A DNA stretch of 64,000 nucleotides from Rhodococcus sp. ARC_M6. Lineage in GTDB: Bacteria; Actinomycetota; Actinomycetes; Mycobacteriales; Mycobacteriaceae. Shown here piece after piece: positions 1 to 8,934 of this stretch (position 1 is its first letter; each line of letters begins with the position of its first letter). The stretch is taken from assembly GCF_022810305.1 (NCBI RefSeq), contig NZ_JALGQH010000021.1:43162-107161 (forward strand), given 5' to 3'. The notes under the pieces were generated by a model. That model saw nothing but the letters and a program-made list of their open reading frames with translations. It was not told where the DNA came from and searched no databases. Position numbers and translations under genes: made by a program.

Positions 1-1463
1 TGTTCCGTCTCAAGGACCGTCGGGGCAACGACTACATGCTCGGCCCGACCCACGAGGAGCTTTTTGCTCTGACGGTCAAGGGTGAGTACAACTCGTACAA
101 GGACTTCCCGGTCACTCTGTACCAGGTGCAGACCAAGTACCGCGACGAAGAGCGTCCGCGCGCCGGTATTCTGCGTGGACGTGAATTCCTGATGAAGGAC
201 TCCTACTCCTTCGACCTCACCGACGAGGGACTGACCGCGTCGTACCAGGCGCACCGTGACGCGTACGAGAAGATCTTCACGCGCTTGAGCGTCAAGTACG
301 TCATCGTCTCCGCGACGTCCGGCGCGATGGGCGGCAGTGCGTCCGAGGAGTTCCTCGCCGAGAGCGAGATCGGCGAAGACACCTACGTGCGCTGCCTCGA
401 GTCCGGTTACGCCGCCAACGTGGAGGCCGTGAAGACGGTTGTTCCCGACGCGCTTCCGATCGACGGTCTGCCCGAGGCCAAGGTCTACGACACCGCGAAC
501 ACGCCCACCATCGACACCCTCGTCGACTGGGCCAACGGCGCAGGTCTCGGCCGTACGGTCACCGCTGCGGACACACTCAAGAACATCATGGTCAAGACCC
601 GTCTGCCCGGCGGCGAGTGGGAACTGCTCGGTATCGGCATCCCCGGCGACCGCGAGGTCGACGAGAAGCGCCTCGAGGCTTCGCTCGAGCCCGCTGAGTT
701 CGTCATGATCACCGAAACCGACTTCAAGAACAACCCATTCCTGGCCAAGGGATACATCGGTCCGAAGGCCCTGCAGGCCAACGGCATTCGCTATCTCGTG
801 GACCCGCGGGTTGTCGAGGGTACGAGCTGGATCACCGGTGCCGACGAAGACGGCAAGCATGTTGTCGACTTGGTCGTCGGCCGTGACTTCACGCCCGACG
901 GAACCATCGAAGCCGCTGAGGTCCGTGACGGAGATGCCTCTCCCGACGGCGCCGGCGCGCTGGTCTCCGCCCGCGGAATCGAGATCGGTCACGTCTTCCA
1001 GCTCGGCCGCAAGTACACCGACGTGTTCGCCGTCGACGTCCTCGCCGAGAACGGCAAGCCGGTTCGCCCGACGATGGGTTCCTACGGCGTCGGCATCTCG
1101 CGCCTCGTGGCCGTCATCGCCGAGCAGCATCACGACGAGAAGGGCCTGCGCTGGCCGGCCGAGGTGTCGCCGGCCGACGTGCACCTGGTGATCGCGAACA
1201 AGGACGAAACCGCTCGCGAAGGTGCCGAGGGTTTGGCGGCGCAGCTTGATCGTGCGGGCCTCGAGGTCATCCTCGACGACCGCAAGGCTTCGCCCGGAGT
1301 GAAGTTCAAGGACTCGGAACTGCTGGGTATTCCCACCGTCGTTGTCGTCGGCCGCGGTTGGGCTGACGGAAAGGTCGAGATCCGCGACCGCTTCACCGGC
1401 GAGAGCCGTGAGATCGATGCAGCGTCGGCGCTCGATGAAATCATCAGCGCCGTGCGTGGCTGA
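1..1463 (+). CDS. proS: Prolyl-tRNA synthetase, 5'-truncated by window edge
   Basis: Charges tRNA-Pro with proline in the cytoplasm. The reading frame is open from base 3, so the true start lies left of the window and roughly the first hundred residues are missing. Class II motif 2 is visible ([18 protein letters not shown]), as is motif 3 ([17 protein letters not shown]). A long insertion between them fits the bacterial-type ProRS editing (INS/YbaK-like) domain, and the C-terminal part ([12 protein letters not shown] onwards) is the anticodon-binding domain. It lies upstream of rimP-nusA-infB, as in mycobacteria, but several accessory genes separate them here. A strong hairpin terminator follows the stop. 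Identity is secure; only the 5' end is unseen. Confidence 0.97.
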   Translation, partial: FRLKDRRGNDYMLGPTHEELFALTVKGEYNSYKDFPVTLYQVQTKYRDEERPRAGILRGREFLMKDSYSFDLTDEGLTASYQAHRDAYEKIFTRLSVKYVIVSATSGAMGGSASEEFLAESEIGEDTYVRCLESGYAANVEAVKTVVPDALPIDGLPEAKVYDTANTPTIDTLVDWANGAGLGRTVTAADTLKNIMVKTRLPGGEWELLGIGIPGDREVDEKRLEASLEPAEFVMITETDFKNNPFLAKGYIGPKALQANGIRYLVDPRVVEGTSWITGADEDGKHVVDLVVGRDFTPDGTIEAAEVRDGDASPDGAGALVSARGIEIGHVFQLGRKYTDVFAVDVLAENGKPVRPTMGSYGVGISRLVAVIAEQHHDEKGLRWPAEVSPADVHLVIANKDETAREGAEGLAAQLDRAGLEVILDDRKASPGVKFKDSELLGIPTVVVVGRGWADGKVEIRDRFTGESREIDAASALDEIISAVRG

Positions 1464-1524
1464 TTCGACACACTGACCCCGCTCGAGCCCGGTTCCAGAT
1501 TTCCCCTGGCTCCGCGCGACCGTG

Positions 1525-1569
1525 GCAGCCGCAGATACCTTTCGTGGTATCTGCGGCTGCTCTGTTTTT
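1525..1569 (+). terminator. Rho-independent terminator after proS
   Basis: A perfect 15-bp stem (1525-1539 paired with 1546-1560) with a 6-nt loop is followed by TCTGTTTTT. It lies 60 bases past the proS stop. It also overlaps the in-frame upward extension of the next gene, which argues for the downstream ATG at 1588 as that gene's start. Confidence 0.9.
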
Positions 1570-1587
1570 CTGCCACAATCTGTATCC

Positions 1588-2259
1588 ATGGACCGCGAAC
1601 CGGATTGGGCAGAAGTCGACGGCTATCTCGTGTCCACGTTGGTAGGTGAAGACCCCGCTTTGGATGCGGCACTCGCCGCCAATGCCGAAGGCGGTCTGCC
1701 GCCCATCGACGTGGCCCCGAATCAGGGCAAGCTCCTGCATTTGTTGGCTCGAATGTGCTTGGCGCGCAACGTCCTCGAGATCGGCACGCTGGGTGGATAC
1801 AGCACGATCTGGCTGGCTCGCGCAGTCGGGCCGTCAGGACGCGTCATCACCCTCGAGTTCGAACCGGCTCATGCCGATGTCGCGCGCGCGAACATCGAAC
1901 GAGCAGGTTTGGCCGATCGCGTCGACATCCGAGTCGGAGCGGCGCTCGATACCCTTCCCGGCATTGTCAAAGAGGAACTCTGTCCCTTCGACCTGGTGTT
2001 CATCGACGCGGACAAGGAAAACAACTGTGAGTACGTGCGATGGGCCCTTGCGCTCTCGCACCCGGGTACGGTCATCATCGTCGACAACGTGGTGCGTGGG
2101 GGACACGTCTCCAACCCCGATATCGACGACGAGCGAGTCCAGGCCAGTCGCGCTGTGCTCGAGATGATCGCTGCTGAGCCGAAACTCGACGGCACCGCCA
2201 TTCAGACCGTCGGCTCCAAGGGCTGGGACGGGTTTGCCATTGCGCTCGTGAACGAGTGA
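1588..2259 (+). CDS. SAM-dependent O-methyltransferase (family 3, CCoAMT-like)
   Basis: Predicted soluble methyltransferase of 223 residues that transfers a methyl group from S-adenosylmethionine to a small, probably catechol-like, hydroxylated substrate. The SAM-binding glycine motif VLEIGTLGGYST is at residues 62-73. The metal/substrate-binding FIDADK is at 138-143 and a DN pair at 166-167, the arrangement of the divalent-metal-dependent O-methyltransferase_3 family. An upstream GTG at 1522 is in frame but lies inside the terminator hairpin, so ATG 1588 is preferred. It appears to be a single gene with its own promoter. The substrate cannot be told from sequence. Confidence 0.88.
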   Translation: MDREPDWAEVDGYLVSTLVGEDPALDAALAANAEGGLPPIDVAPNQGKLLHLLARMCLARNVLEIGTLGGYSTIWLARAVGPSGRVITLEFEPAHADVARANIERAGLADRVDIRVGAALDTLPGIVKEELCPFDLVFIDADKENNCEYVRWALALSHPGTVIIVDNVVRGGHVSNPDIDDERVQASRAVLEMIAAEPKLDGTAIQTVGSKGWDGFAIALVNE

Positions 2260-2301
2260 ACGTTATTGCACTAGTGAACGTGTGAGCGCACACTCGAAAC
2301 G

Positions 2302-2985
2302 GTGAGACTGCGGCAGACGGCAAAGTCGGTGTGGGCTGTTAAGTCGGTGTGGGCATGGGTTCGCAGTGCGCCCGGAACGTATATCTGGTTGCTGGCTTTG
2401 CTTTTCACTACGCTGTTCCTACGACGTCTTCCCGAAAATGTCCAAGAACATTTCCTCGGTCGGCGGTCGACCAATCTGCACTACCTCGCCGAGAATCCGA
2501 TCCGAGTCTTGTTCTCGAGCGCGTTCTGGCTCGAAGGCGGCGGTTGGCTGGGTTACCTCGTGTTGTTCACCATTTTTCATGCGACGGCGGAGCGGTGGCT
2601 CGGCACGTGGCGCTGGTTGTGTGTTGTCGTGGTGGCCCATGTCGGAGCGACGTACCTCAGCGAAGGTGTTCTCTACGAAGGCATTCGGCACGGCTACGTG
2701 GACCAGTCGGCAGTCAACACGCTCGATGTCGGTGTCAGCTACGGACTGGCGGGAATCGTCGGTGTGCTCGTCTATCTGATCGCAAAGCCTTGGCGCTACG
2801 TCTATCTGGCCGGTGCGTTGATTTTCTATGCAGTGCCTTTGATTTTTGCTACCAATTTCACGGCTGTGGGCCATATGTCCGCCTTGCTTCTCGGATTGGC
2901 GTGCTACCCGATCACCCGCGCGAGGCCGGCGGTATGGAATCCGCGGGACTTGTTGCCGTCACGAAGGATCCCCAGCGTCCTATGA
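2302..2985 (+). CDS. Rhomboid-like integral membrane protein
   Basis: A 227-residue polytopic membrane protein with about six hydrophobic segments, resembling the actinobacterial rhomboid-like family. It has a loop resembling rhomboid L1, with a Trp- and Arg-rich ERWLGTWRW stretch, and a late VGHMSALLLGLACYP segment resembling the terminal rhomboid helix. I do not see a convincing GxSG serine protease motif, so catalytic activity is doubtful. The start is the GTG at 2302. The first codons contain a short direct repeat (AAGTCGGTGTGGG twice, about 2322-2353), giving KSVWAVKSVWAW, so a GTG inside the repeat is an alternative start. It lies 42 bases after the methyltransferase. Confidence 0.62.
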   Translation: MRLRQTAKSVWAVKSVWAWVRSAPGTYIWLLALLFTTLFLRRLPENVQEHFLGRRSTNLHYLAENPIRVLFSSAFWLEGGGWLGYLVLFTIFHATAERWLGTWRWLCVVVVAHVGATYLSEGVLYEGIRHGYVDQSAVNTLDVGVSYGLAGIVGVLVYLIAKPWRYVYLAGALIFYAVPLIFATNFTAVGHMSALLLGLACYPITRARPAVWNPRDLLPSRRIPSVL

Positions 2986-3041
2986 ACTCGGCACGCTAAG
3001 TTACTGGCTGGTAGGTTGGCGGAATCGACGAAAGGTATGAC

Positions 3042-4784
3042 GTGTCTGACACCGACGGATTGCTGTTCAACCCCCACACCGCAGACTTCGCGCAGTTCGA
3101 TCCGGAAACCCGGCGACTGTTGAAGGCCACTATCGAGTGGTTTGAGAATCGCGGCAAGAAGCAATTGCTCCAAGACGATCTCGACGCCGTGTGGGTTTCC
3201 GATTTCCTCGACTTCGTCAAGAAGGAGAAGTTGTTCGCGACGTTCCAGACGCCGTCGGCATTCGCTGACGGCGACGAGAACAGGCGCTGGGACGGCGCCC
3301 GTAACGCGGCGCTCAGTGAGATCTTCGGGTTCTACGGACTTGCGTACTGGTACGCCTGGCAGGTCACCATCCTCGGTCTCGGGCCGATCTGGATGAGCGA
3401 CAATGTGGCCGCCAAGAAGCGTGCTGCTCAGGAACTTGCCGACGGCGGGGTCATGGCGTTCGGGCTCTCAGAACGCGAACACGGCGCAGACGTGTACTCC
3501 ACGGACATGCTGCTCACTCCCTCCCAGGGTGATGCAGCGGCTGATTCGGCCTTCCTCGCGAGCGGCGAGAAGTACTACATCGGGAACGGCAACATCGCCG
3601 GCATGGTGTCGGTCTTCGGGCGTCGTACCGACGTGGACGGGCCTGAAGGGTACGTATTCTTCGTCGCGGACAGCGCGCACCCGAACTACCACTTGGTGGA
3701 CAACGTCCTGCGCGGTCAGATGTACGTCAGCACGTTCCGTCTCGAGGACTACCCGGTCCGTGAGGAAGACATCCTGCACACCGGTGTCGCAGCATTCGAA
3801 GCCGCCCTCAACACAGTGAACGTCGGAAAGTTCAACCTCTGCACCGGTTCGATCGGCATTACCGAGCACGCCTTCTTCGAGGCGATCACTCACGCGCAGA
3901 ACCGAATTCTGTACGGAAATCCCGTGACTGATTTTGCTCACGTTCGCGCGGCATTCGTCGACGCCTACTCCCGTCTGATCGCGATGAAGCAGTTCAGTGG
4001 CCGGGCAGTCGACTACTTCCGGAGCGCAAGCCTCGATGACCGTCGTTACCTGCTGTTCAATCCCCTGACCAAGGCGAAGGTCACGTCGGAGGGCGAGCGC
4101 GTTGTCGGCCTTCTGCACGACGTGATTGCTGCCAAGGGTTACGAGAAGTCGACGTACTTCCGCGAGGCCGCTCAGGTAATCGGCACCCTGCCCAAGCTAG
4201 AGGGAACGGTCCACGTCAATGTCGGTCTGATCCTCAAGTTTCTACCGAACTACCTGTTCAACCCGGCAGAGTTCCCCGAGGTCGGTACCCGCCTGGACGC
4301 TGCCGACGACGAATTCTTCTGGAATCAGGGACCGACTCGCGGCGCCGCGAAGATCAGGTTTCACCAGTGGAAGCCGGTCTACGAGAAGCACTCCGGGATT
4401 CCGAACGTCGCACGTTTTTACGAGCAGGCAATCGCATTGACCGAATTGCTCACCGCGGCAGCGCCGGACGAGCAGCAGCGCCAAGACCTTGATTTCATGC
4501 TCAATATCGGACATCTCTTCTCATTGGTCGTCTATGGTCATTTGATCCTCGAGCAAGCAGAAATTACGGGATTGGATACCGACATCATCGATCAAATATT
4601 TGACTTCCAGATTCGCGACTTCTCCGGATATGCGATTGCATTGCACGGAAAGCCGTCGTCGACACCCGAGCAGCAGGCGTGGGCGCTGGCCTCGGTGCGC
4701 AAGCCACACGTCGACGGCGAGCGATTCGATCGCGTCTGGCAGCACGTCAAGGCATACGACGGCGCTTACGAGATGCGCCCATGA
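3042..4784 (+). CDS. Acyl-CoA dehydrogenase family protein
   Basis: A 580-residue flavoprotein of the acyl-CoA dehydrogenase/oxidase superfamily. It probably oxidises an acyl-CoA or related thioester at the alpha-beta position using FAD. The middle-domain motif GVMAFGLSEREHGAD begins near residue 137, and the TEHAFFEAITHAQNRILYG stretch and a helical C-terminal half follow the family fold. At 580 residues it is longer than the usual 380-400, as in the larger FadE enzymes with an extended C-terminal domain. GTG 3042 is preceded by AAAGG. The stop overlaps the ATG of the next gene (ATGA at 4781), so the two are probably translationally coupled. The natural substrate is unknown. Confidence 0.85.
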   Translation: MSDTDGLLFNPHTADFAQFDPETRRLLKATIEWFENRGKKQLLQDDLDAVWVSDFLDFVKKEKLFATFQTPSAFADGDENRRWDGARNAALSEIFGFYGLAYWYAWQVTILGLGPIWMSDNVAAKKRAAQELADGGVMAFGLSEREHGADVYSTDMLLTPSQGDAAADSAFLASGEKYYIGNGNIAGMVSVFGRRTDVDGPEGYVFFVADSAHPNYHLVDNVLRGQMYVSTFRLEDYPVREEDILHTGVAAFEAALNTVNVGKFNLCTGSIGITEHAFFEAITHAQNRILYGNPVTDFAHVRAAFVDAYSRLIAMKQFSGRAVDYFRSASLDDRRYLLFNPLTKAKVTSEGERVVGLLHDVIAAKGYEKSTYFREAAQVIGTLPKLEGTVHVNVGLILKFLPNYLFNPAEFPEVGTRLDAADDEFFWNQGPTRGAAKIRFHQWKPVYEKHSGIPNVARFYEQAIALTELLTAAAPDEQQRQDLDFMLNIGHLFSLVVYGHLILEQAEITGLDTDIIDQIFDFQIRDFSGYAIALHGKPSSTPEQQAWALASVRKPHVDGERFDRVWQHVKAYDGAYEMRP

Positions 4785-5560
4785 CCGCCCCGGTGACCCG
4801 TGACCAGTTGATGGCGGTGGTGGAGGGATCCCCCAAAGCCGTAGGCGCGCACGATCGGTCGACGTGGGTAGCGCTCTTCGCCGGTGACGGCCAGATCAAC
4901 GATCCCGTGGGCTCACGCCCGCACAACGGAACGTCGGCGATCGAGAGTTTCTACGACACTTTTATCGCACCGAACACCATCACGTTCTACGTCGAACGCG
5001 ACATCGTGTGTGGACAAACGGTGTGGCGTGACTTGAGCCTCGCCACGGAGATGTCGACCGGGGTGGTGCTGAATGTTCCGATGCATCTGCGCTACGACGT
5101 GGTTGGCGAACCCGATGACCTTCGCATCGGAAGCCTCTACGCCCATTGGGAATTGGCGACTATGCTGCGGCAACTCGCCGCTGCTGGTTTTGACGGTCTC
5201 AAGGCCGGGGCCAAGCTGACCCCGCAACTGCTCTCCAATCAGGGAATCGGGGGAGCGCTCGGCTTCTCCCGCGGCATCCTGGGCGTCGGAGCAAAAGGCA
5301 AGCAGGCGGCGACGAGGTTCCTCGACGCTGCCACTGTCGGACGGACGCCACCCATTCCCGTGGAGCTTCCGGCAGGGACGCACCTGTCCCCGGCCGACGT
5401 CAACGATCTGCTGACGGGCATGACCCGGAGCAAGGTCCTCGCTGCGGGCCGCACCGTCACCGTGAGCGTCGTAGTGTGCGGGGAGCCGGGCATTGCGCTC
5501 TTCGGATTCGAGCCTAAGGGGCATCGGATCAATCGGGTGCAGTTCTTTACCGAAAGCTGA
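4781..5560 (+). CDS. SnoaL/NTF2-like fold protein coupled to the acyl-CoA dehydrogenase
   Basis: A 259-residue protein whose N-terminal 130 residues look like a SnoaL/ketosteroid-isomerase (NTF2-like) cone: HDRSTWVALFAGDGQINDP and later TEMSTGVVLNVPMHLRYDV. These folds bind hydrophobic small molecules and often act as isomerases, cyclases or hydratases. The rest is a second, less recognisable half (GFDGLKAGAKLTPQLL and onwards). ATG 4781 overlaps the preceding stop by four bases and is chosen over an in-frame upstream start inside that gene. The coupling suggests it acts on the same substrate as the dehydrogenase. The exact reaction is unknown. Confidence 0.65.
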   Translation: MTAPVTRDQLMAVVEGSPKAVGAHDRSTWVALFAGDGQINDPVGSRPHNGTSAIESFYDTFIAPNTITFYVERDIVCGQTVWRDLSLATEMSTGVVLNVPMHLRYDVVGEPDDLRIGSLYAHWELATMLRQLAAAGFDGLKAGAKLTPQLLSNQGIGGALGFSRGILGVGAKGKQAATRFLDAATVGRTPPIPVELPAGTHLSPADVNDLLTGMTRSKVLAAGRTVTVSVVVCGEPGIALFGFEPKGHRINRVQFFTES

Positions 5561-5564
5561 GTAC

Positions 5565-5600
5565 TCGGGTTCGGCGCACCGGTTGCTGTGCCGAACCCGA
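5565..5600 (+). terminator. Hairpin terminator-like structure
   Basis: An 11-bp perfect stem (5565-5575 with 5590-5600) lies 5 bases after the stop of the SnoaL-like gene. No long T tract follows, so it may be an actinobacterial I-shaped terminator. Confidence 0.6.
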
Positions 5601-5760
5601 TCAGTCTTGCTTCGAGGTCTGCTGAGCGTCTTCATTGCAACGGCAAGTCACGGACCTGCTGCTATTTGGCGCGCGGTGAGGTTGATCCGCCGGGTAGGTG
5701 AGGGTTTCGCCTCCGATCGTTGTGCGTAGCTGGTCAACGTGTGCCGTGACCGTCACAAAT

Positions 5761-5780
5761 AACAGAGCGCCTGCTCTGTT
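5761..5780. promoter_or_regulatory. Palindromic operator for the adjacent TetR regulator
   Basis: AACAGAGC-N4-GCTCTGTT is a perfect 8+8 inverted repeat ending 11 bases before the likely TetR start. The symmetry and position are those of a TetR autoregulatory operator. Confidence 0.7.
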
Positions 5781-5791
5781 ATGTTGTGTCT

Positions 5792-6439
5792 ATGCCCCGA
5801 CCACGCACCCACGACCTCGAGCAGCTGATGGATTTCACGGAGCAATTAGCTGTCGATACCGGCGCCGCTGCGGTCACCGTTCGCGCCCTCTCGGAGCTCA
5901 CCTCGGTGTCGAACGGCGCGATCTACCACGCCTTCGGCTCCCGAGCCGGTTTGGTCGGCAGGGTCTGGCTGCGGGCTGCGCAACGGTTCCTGGTCGTACA
6001 GAGCGAGGCAGTCGATGCCGTGCTGAGTCATGAATCCGCGCCGGGAGCAGCAATCGACGCTGTCATTGCTGCCGCGGACGCACCCGCCAGATTCTTGCTC
6101 GAGTTTCCGCTCTCGGGCCGATTCCTACTCACGGTGCGACGCAGCGAACTTCTCGGTGCCAACGACATACCTACCGAGATCGCGAACGACCTCCGTGCGC
6201 TCGACACGTCGATTGCCGGCTTGCTGGTCCGATTGTCGCTGGCGATGTGGGATCGAGCCGACCGAGAGGCGGTAGCGGTCATCAAAGACTGTGTCGTCGA
6301 ACTACCCACAGCACTCCTCCTGCGAGGCCAACGTACGCCCGATCCTGCAGTGCGCGAACGGCTCGCGGCTGCGGTACGGGCCGTGCTGGCCCTGCCTCCA
6401 CCCGAATCCCCACCTTCAACCACGACAACCGGCAACTAG
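5792..6439 (+). CDS. TetR-family transcriptional regulator
   Basis: A 215-residue one-component repressor. The N-terminal helix-turn-helix is clear (TVRALSELTSVSNGAIYHAFGSRAGLV, about residues 32-58), followed by an all-helical ligand-binding domain. The ATG at 5792 is used; a GTG two codons upstream is equally possible, and there is no obvious ribosome-binding site, so the message may be nearly leaderless. The palindrome at 5761-5780 is its probable operator. The enoyl-CoA hydratase gene starts 13 bases after its stop, so the pair is probably co-transcribed and induced by an acyl-CoA or fatty-acid ligand. Confidence 0.87.
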   Translation: MPRPRTHDLEQLMDFTEQLAVDTGAAAVTVRALSELTSVSNGAIYHAFGSRAGLVGRVWLRAAQRFLVVQSEAVDAVLSHESAPGAAIDAVIAAADAPARFLLEFPLSGRFLLTVRRSELLGANDIPTEIANDLRALDTSIAGLLVRLSLAMWDRADREAVAVIKDCVVELPTALLLRGQRTPDPAVRERLAAAVRAVLALPPPESPPSTTTTGN

Positions 6440-6452
6440 AAGGACAGCAACG

Positions 6453-7112
6453 ATGACCGCAACACTGGACTACCGCGACGACATTGCCGTATTGACCCTG
6501 GGCGACGACGAGAACCGTTTCTCGCCGGAATGGCTCGAGGCGATCTCCACTCATCTCAGCGAAATCGATTCCACTGCAAAGGGTTTGATTACCGTCGGCT
6601 CGGGCAAGTTCTACTCCAACGGCCTGGATCTGGAATGGCTGATGTCCAACGGTGACCGCGCCGAATGGTACGTCCAGCAAGTCCAAGACCTGTTCAACCG
6701 GATCCTCACCTACCCGCTGCCCACTATCGCCGCCGTCAACGGCCACACCTTCGGCGCCGGAGCCATGTTCGCCATCGCGCATGACTACCGCCTCATGCGC
6801 GAGGACCGCGGCTACTACTGCTTCCCTGAAGTCGACATCAACATCCCCTTCACCCCTGGAATGGCTGCCCTGATCCAGGCCAAGCTCACACCGCAGACAG
6901 CGATCACCGCGATGACTACCGGACACCGTTACAGCGCAGCCGATGCCCTGGCCGCCGGCCTCGTCGACGGTACCGCTTCACAAAGCGAACTGGTGGCGGC
7001 TGCACTCGGCCGACTGACGCCGATCGCCGGCAAGGACCGCGGCACTCTCGCAGCTATCAAAACCACCATGTACAGCTCGGTCACGGCCGCACTGGGGCAA
7101 CGCCGAAACTGA
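6453..7112 (+). CDS. Enoyl-CoA hydratase/isomerase family protein
   Basis: A 219-residue crotonase-fold protein. It shows the oxyanion-hole loop around SGKFYSNGLDLEWL and the second loop AAVNGHTFGAGAMFAIAHDYRLM. It is short for a crotonase (usually 250-270) and resembles the enoyl-CoA delta-isomerase-like subgroup. The catalytic acidic pair of classical hydratases is not obvious, so isomerase or thioesterase-type chemistry is possible. ATG 6453 is preceded by AGAAGGAC; a longer in-frame ORF begins inside the TetR gene and is rejected. It is probably controlled by the TetR protein just upstream. Confidence 0.83.
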   Translation: MTATLDYRDDIAVLTLGDDENRFSPEWLEAISTHLSEIDSTAKGLITVGSGKFYSNGLDLEWLMSNGDRAEWYVQQVQDLFNRILTYPLPTIAAVNGHTFGAGAMFAIAHDYRLMREDRGYYCFPEVDINIPFTPGMAALIQAKLTPQTAITAMTTGHRYSAADALAAGLVDGTASQSELVAAALGRLTPIAGKDRGTLAAIKTTMYSSVTAALGQRRN

Positions 7113-7224
7113 CTATCTCCTCGCCCGACGAAGGTCGTCCCGCCGACGACCACCCGGACTGCCCCCCGGCGACACAAATCTGACTGCGCGCCTTGTCGGT
7201 TGGTTGTAGTCGCTCCCCGAGCGG

Positions 7225-7508
7225 ATGTACGCGGCGGTTGGTTCTGCCGAAACCATTCGGCGCCGGGTGAGATGGAGAGGTCGTCCGCAAGACAACTTGC
7301 GGCGAATGCTTCGGAATCCGAGAGCGGGCGCTTCTACTGTCCGGGACTCCGACGTGCTGATCACCCCGGGCGCGCAAAGCGCATTGGCTTGTCGTCCACC
7401 GTCGTCGCGGGGGGCGTCGTGGTGATCGGCTGTGCCTGCCTCGCGCTCAAGGCGCGCGTAGTGGCGCCGCCGGTCGACCCGACAGGCGACGCTGCTACCG
7501 CGTCGGAT
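7225..7508 (+). pseudogene. Decayed aminotransferase-like (MocR/GntR type) remnant
   Basis: This gap between convergent genes holds no intact gene, but two frames carry fragments resembling consecutive parts of a fold-type I aminotransferase domain as found in MocR regulators. Frame 1 reads DSDVLITPGAQSALA (about 7339-7383), like the family's VLVTSGAQQAL. Another frame then reads ALKARVVAPPVDPTG (about 7446-7490), like the following ARVVPVPVD segment. The order and spacing are right, but at least one frameshift separates them and both ends are missing. This is inference from short motifs and could be chance. Confidence 0.35.
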
Positions 7509-8348
7509 CTAGGCGGGTCCGAAGAGCGGTCCACCGCCAAATGCGTTCCGATGTGACGCCGGTTGCTTGCCGTTGGCGTCGGTGATTCCGTAATCGAGTG
7601 CGGTCTCCGCCGTGATCAGGGTGTGGCCGTTGCGAGTGTTGACCTCGGGGTCGTTGGCGAGAGCGGTGATGACCTGCCCGACGAACTCCGGGGTTTCCGC
7701 CTCTGCGAGTGAGAAGCCCTCGAAGTCGGTCATTTCGCTGGCTTCCATCCGCTCGTTCCGGATCAAGCCGAGCCAGAAGGACAGGGCGGTGACTCCGGTG
7801 CCCTTCAAATCGACGGCCATGTCCGCGGCCATTTTGTCGAGTCCGGCTTTCGACATGCCGTACAGAACCGAATGCAGATATCCGCGGGTGCCGAAGGACG
7901 AAATATTGCCGATTACACCGCTACCGCGGGGAACCATCAACTTCGCGGCTTCCACGGAGGCGACGTAATGCGCGCGCAAACCGATCCCGATCAGCGAATC
8001 CCAGTCCGCGACAGGTCGTTTCCAGAATGGATCACTGAAACCTGCATATCCGGCCGGATTGGCCCAGACGTTGTTGATCAGAAGGTCCAGTTGGCCGGAC
8101 TGCTCTTCCGCGATGCGCGCGAACAGGTCCACGATCTGCTGGTCGTCGCTGTGATCGACCTGCACTGCGATTCCGTGCCCGCCGCGCTCGGTGATTTCGG
8201 CGGCGGTCTTGTCCAAGGCGCAGCCGGTGCCGACTTCGCCGCGGGCAGTCACGTAGACGGTCCAGCCGTCGCTGCCCAGAGCCAGCGCGATTCCTTTGCC
8301 GACGCTCCGGCTTGCACCGGTGACCAGGGCGACCTTCTGCGCGTTCAT
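7509..8348 (-). CDS. Short-chain dehydrogenase/reductase (SDR)
   Basis: A 279-residue NAD(P)-dependent oxidoreductase with a Rossmann fold. The cofactor motif TGASRSVGKGIA is near residue 10, LLINNVWAN is the NNAG-like motif, the catalytic serine lies in GNISSFGTRG, and the YxxxK pair is in VLYGMSKAGLD. It probably interconverts a hydroxyl and a carbonyl group on a lipid or aromatic substrate. Its start overlaps the stop of the NTF2-like gene upstream (ATGA at 8345-8348), so the two are an operon. The divergent TetR/MFS pair lies beyond. Confidence 0.88.
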   Translation of the reverse strand: MNAQKVALVTGASRSVGKGIALALGSDGWTVYVTARGEVGTGCALDKTAAEITERGGHGIAVQVDHSDDQQIVDLFARIAEEQSGQLDLLINNVWANPAGYAGFSDPFWKRPVADWDSLIGIGLRAHYVASVEAAKLMVPRGSGVIGNISSFGTRGYLHSVLYGMSKAGLDKMAADMAVDLKGTGVTALSFWLGLIRNERMEASEMTDFEGFSLAEAETPEFVGQVITALANDPEVNTRNGHTLITAETALDYGITDANGKQPASHRNAFGGGPLFGPA

Positions 8349-8842
8349 CGCTTACCGCCGAACATGCCCTCGGCGATAACGGCTTCGGGGTGCAGGGGAG
8401 TGGTGATCGACCACGTCTCCGTGAAATGGCACTGACTCATTTTCCAGATCCCGTCCTCGATCACGTAGGCGTCGTCGTATTCACCGGTCATGAGTTTCTC
8501 GGTTCGACGGACCGTGTCGATCTGACGAAACTTGAGAGTCCATCGTCCGAGTGCTGTTGTCTCCGAGGTTAGGTCGATATCGGCATGCTGGCCGTGATGC
8601 ATGTCGAGGACCGCGTACTTGCCCTCCACCTGCCGCAGGGCAACCGCTGTGAAGATGTCGGCCATGGGGCCGGCGTCGTCGAACGCGCCGAGCCCGCCGT
8701 AGTTGATGGAAGCGCCGGTCCGAATGAAGCTGTCACGAAACCCGACCGGGTCTTTGGCGTCGCAGGCGCGCCAGTAGCGGTACTTGAGCTTCTTGATCTC
8801 TTCGATCTGCTCGAGTGCGTCGATGCGTTGTGCGAGATCCAA
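8345..8842 (-). CDS. NTF2-like (SnoaL_4) family protein
   Basis: A 165-residue protein beginning with the typical helix IDALEQIEEIKKLKYRYWRACD and continuing with the curved-sheet pattern of the SnoaL-like/ring-hydroxylating dioxygenase beta-like family. Members act as small dehydratases, isomerases or ligand-binding subunits. It is translationally coupled to the SDR gene by a 4-base overlap, so the pair probably acts in sequence on one substrate. The ATG is 93 bases from the next gene upstream. The function of this member is not known. Confidence 0.72.
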   Translation of the reverse strand: MDLAQRIDALEQIEEIKKLKYRYWRACDAKDPVGFRDSFIRTGASINYGGLGAFDDAGPMADIFTAVALRQVEGKYAVLDMHHGQHADIDLTSETTALGRWTLKFRQIDTVRRTEKLMTGEYDDAYVIEDGIWKMSQCHFTETWSITTPLHPEAVIAEGMFGGKR

Positions 8843-8934
8843 CGTCGGTCCTTTTCGTCAGGGTTTCCCGTGATGTGTCGAATCGACTGTATGGCTCACT
8901 CGGTCACGCCTGTGACGTGGATCCCATTGATCGG

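Noticed and set aside
1522..1587. Longer N-terminus for the O-methyltransferase
   Set aside because: The extension is encoded by the proS terminator hairpin; ATG 1588 gives a normal family length.
7200..7556. 118-codon plus-strand ORF between the crotonase and SDR genes
   Set aside because: It runs into the 3' end of the SDR gene and has no coherent protein character; better explained as part of a decayed gene.
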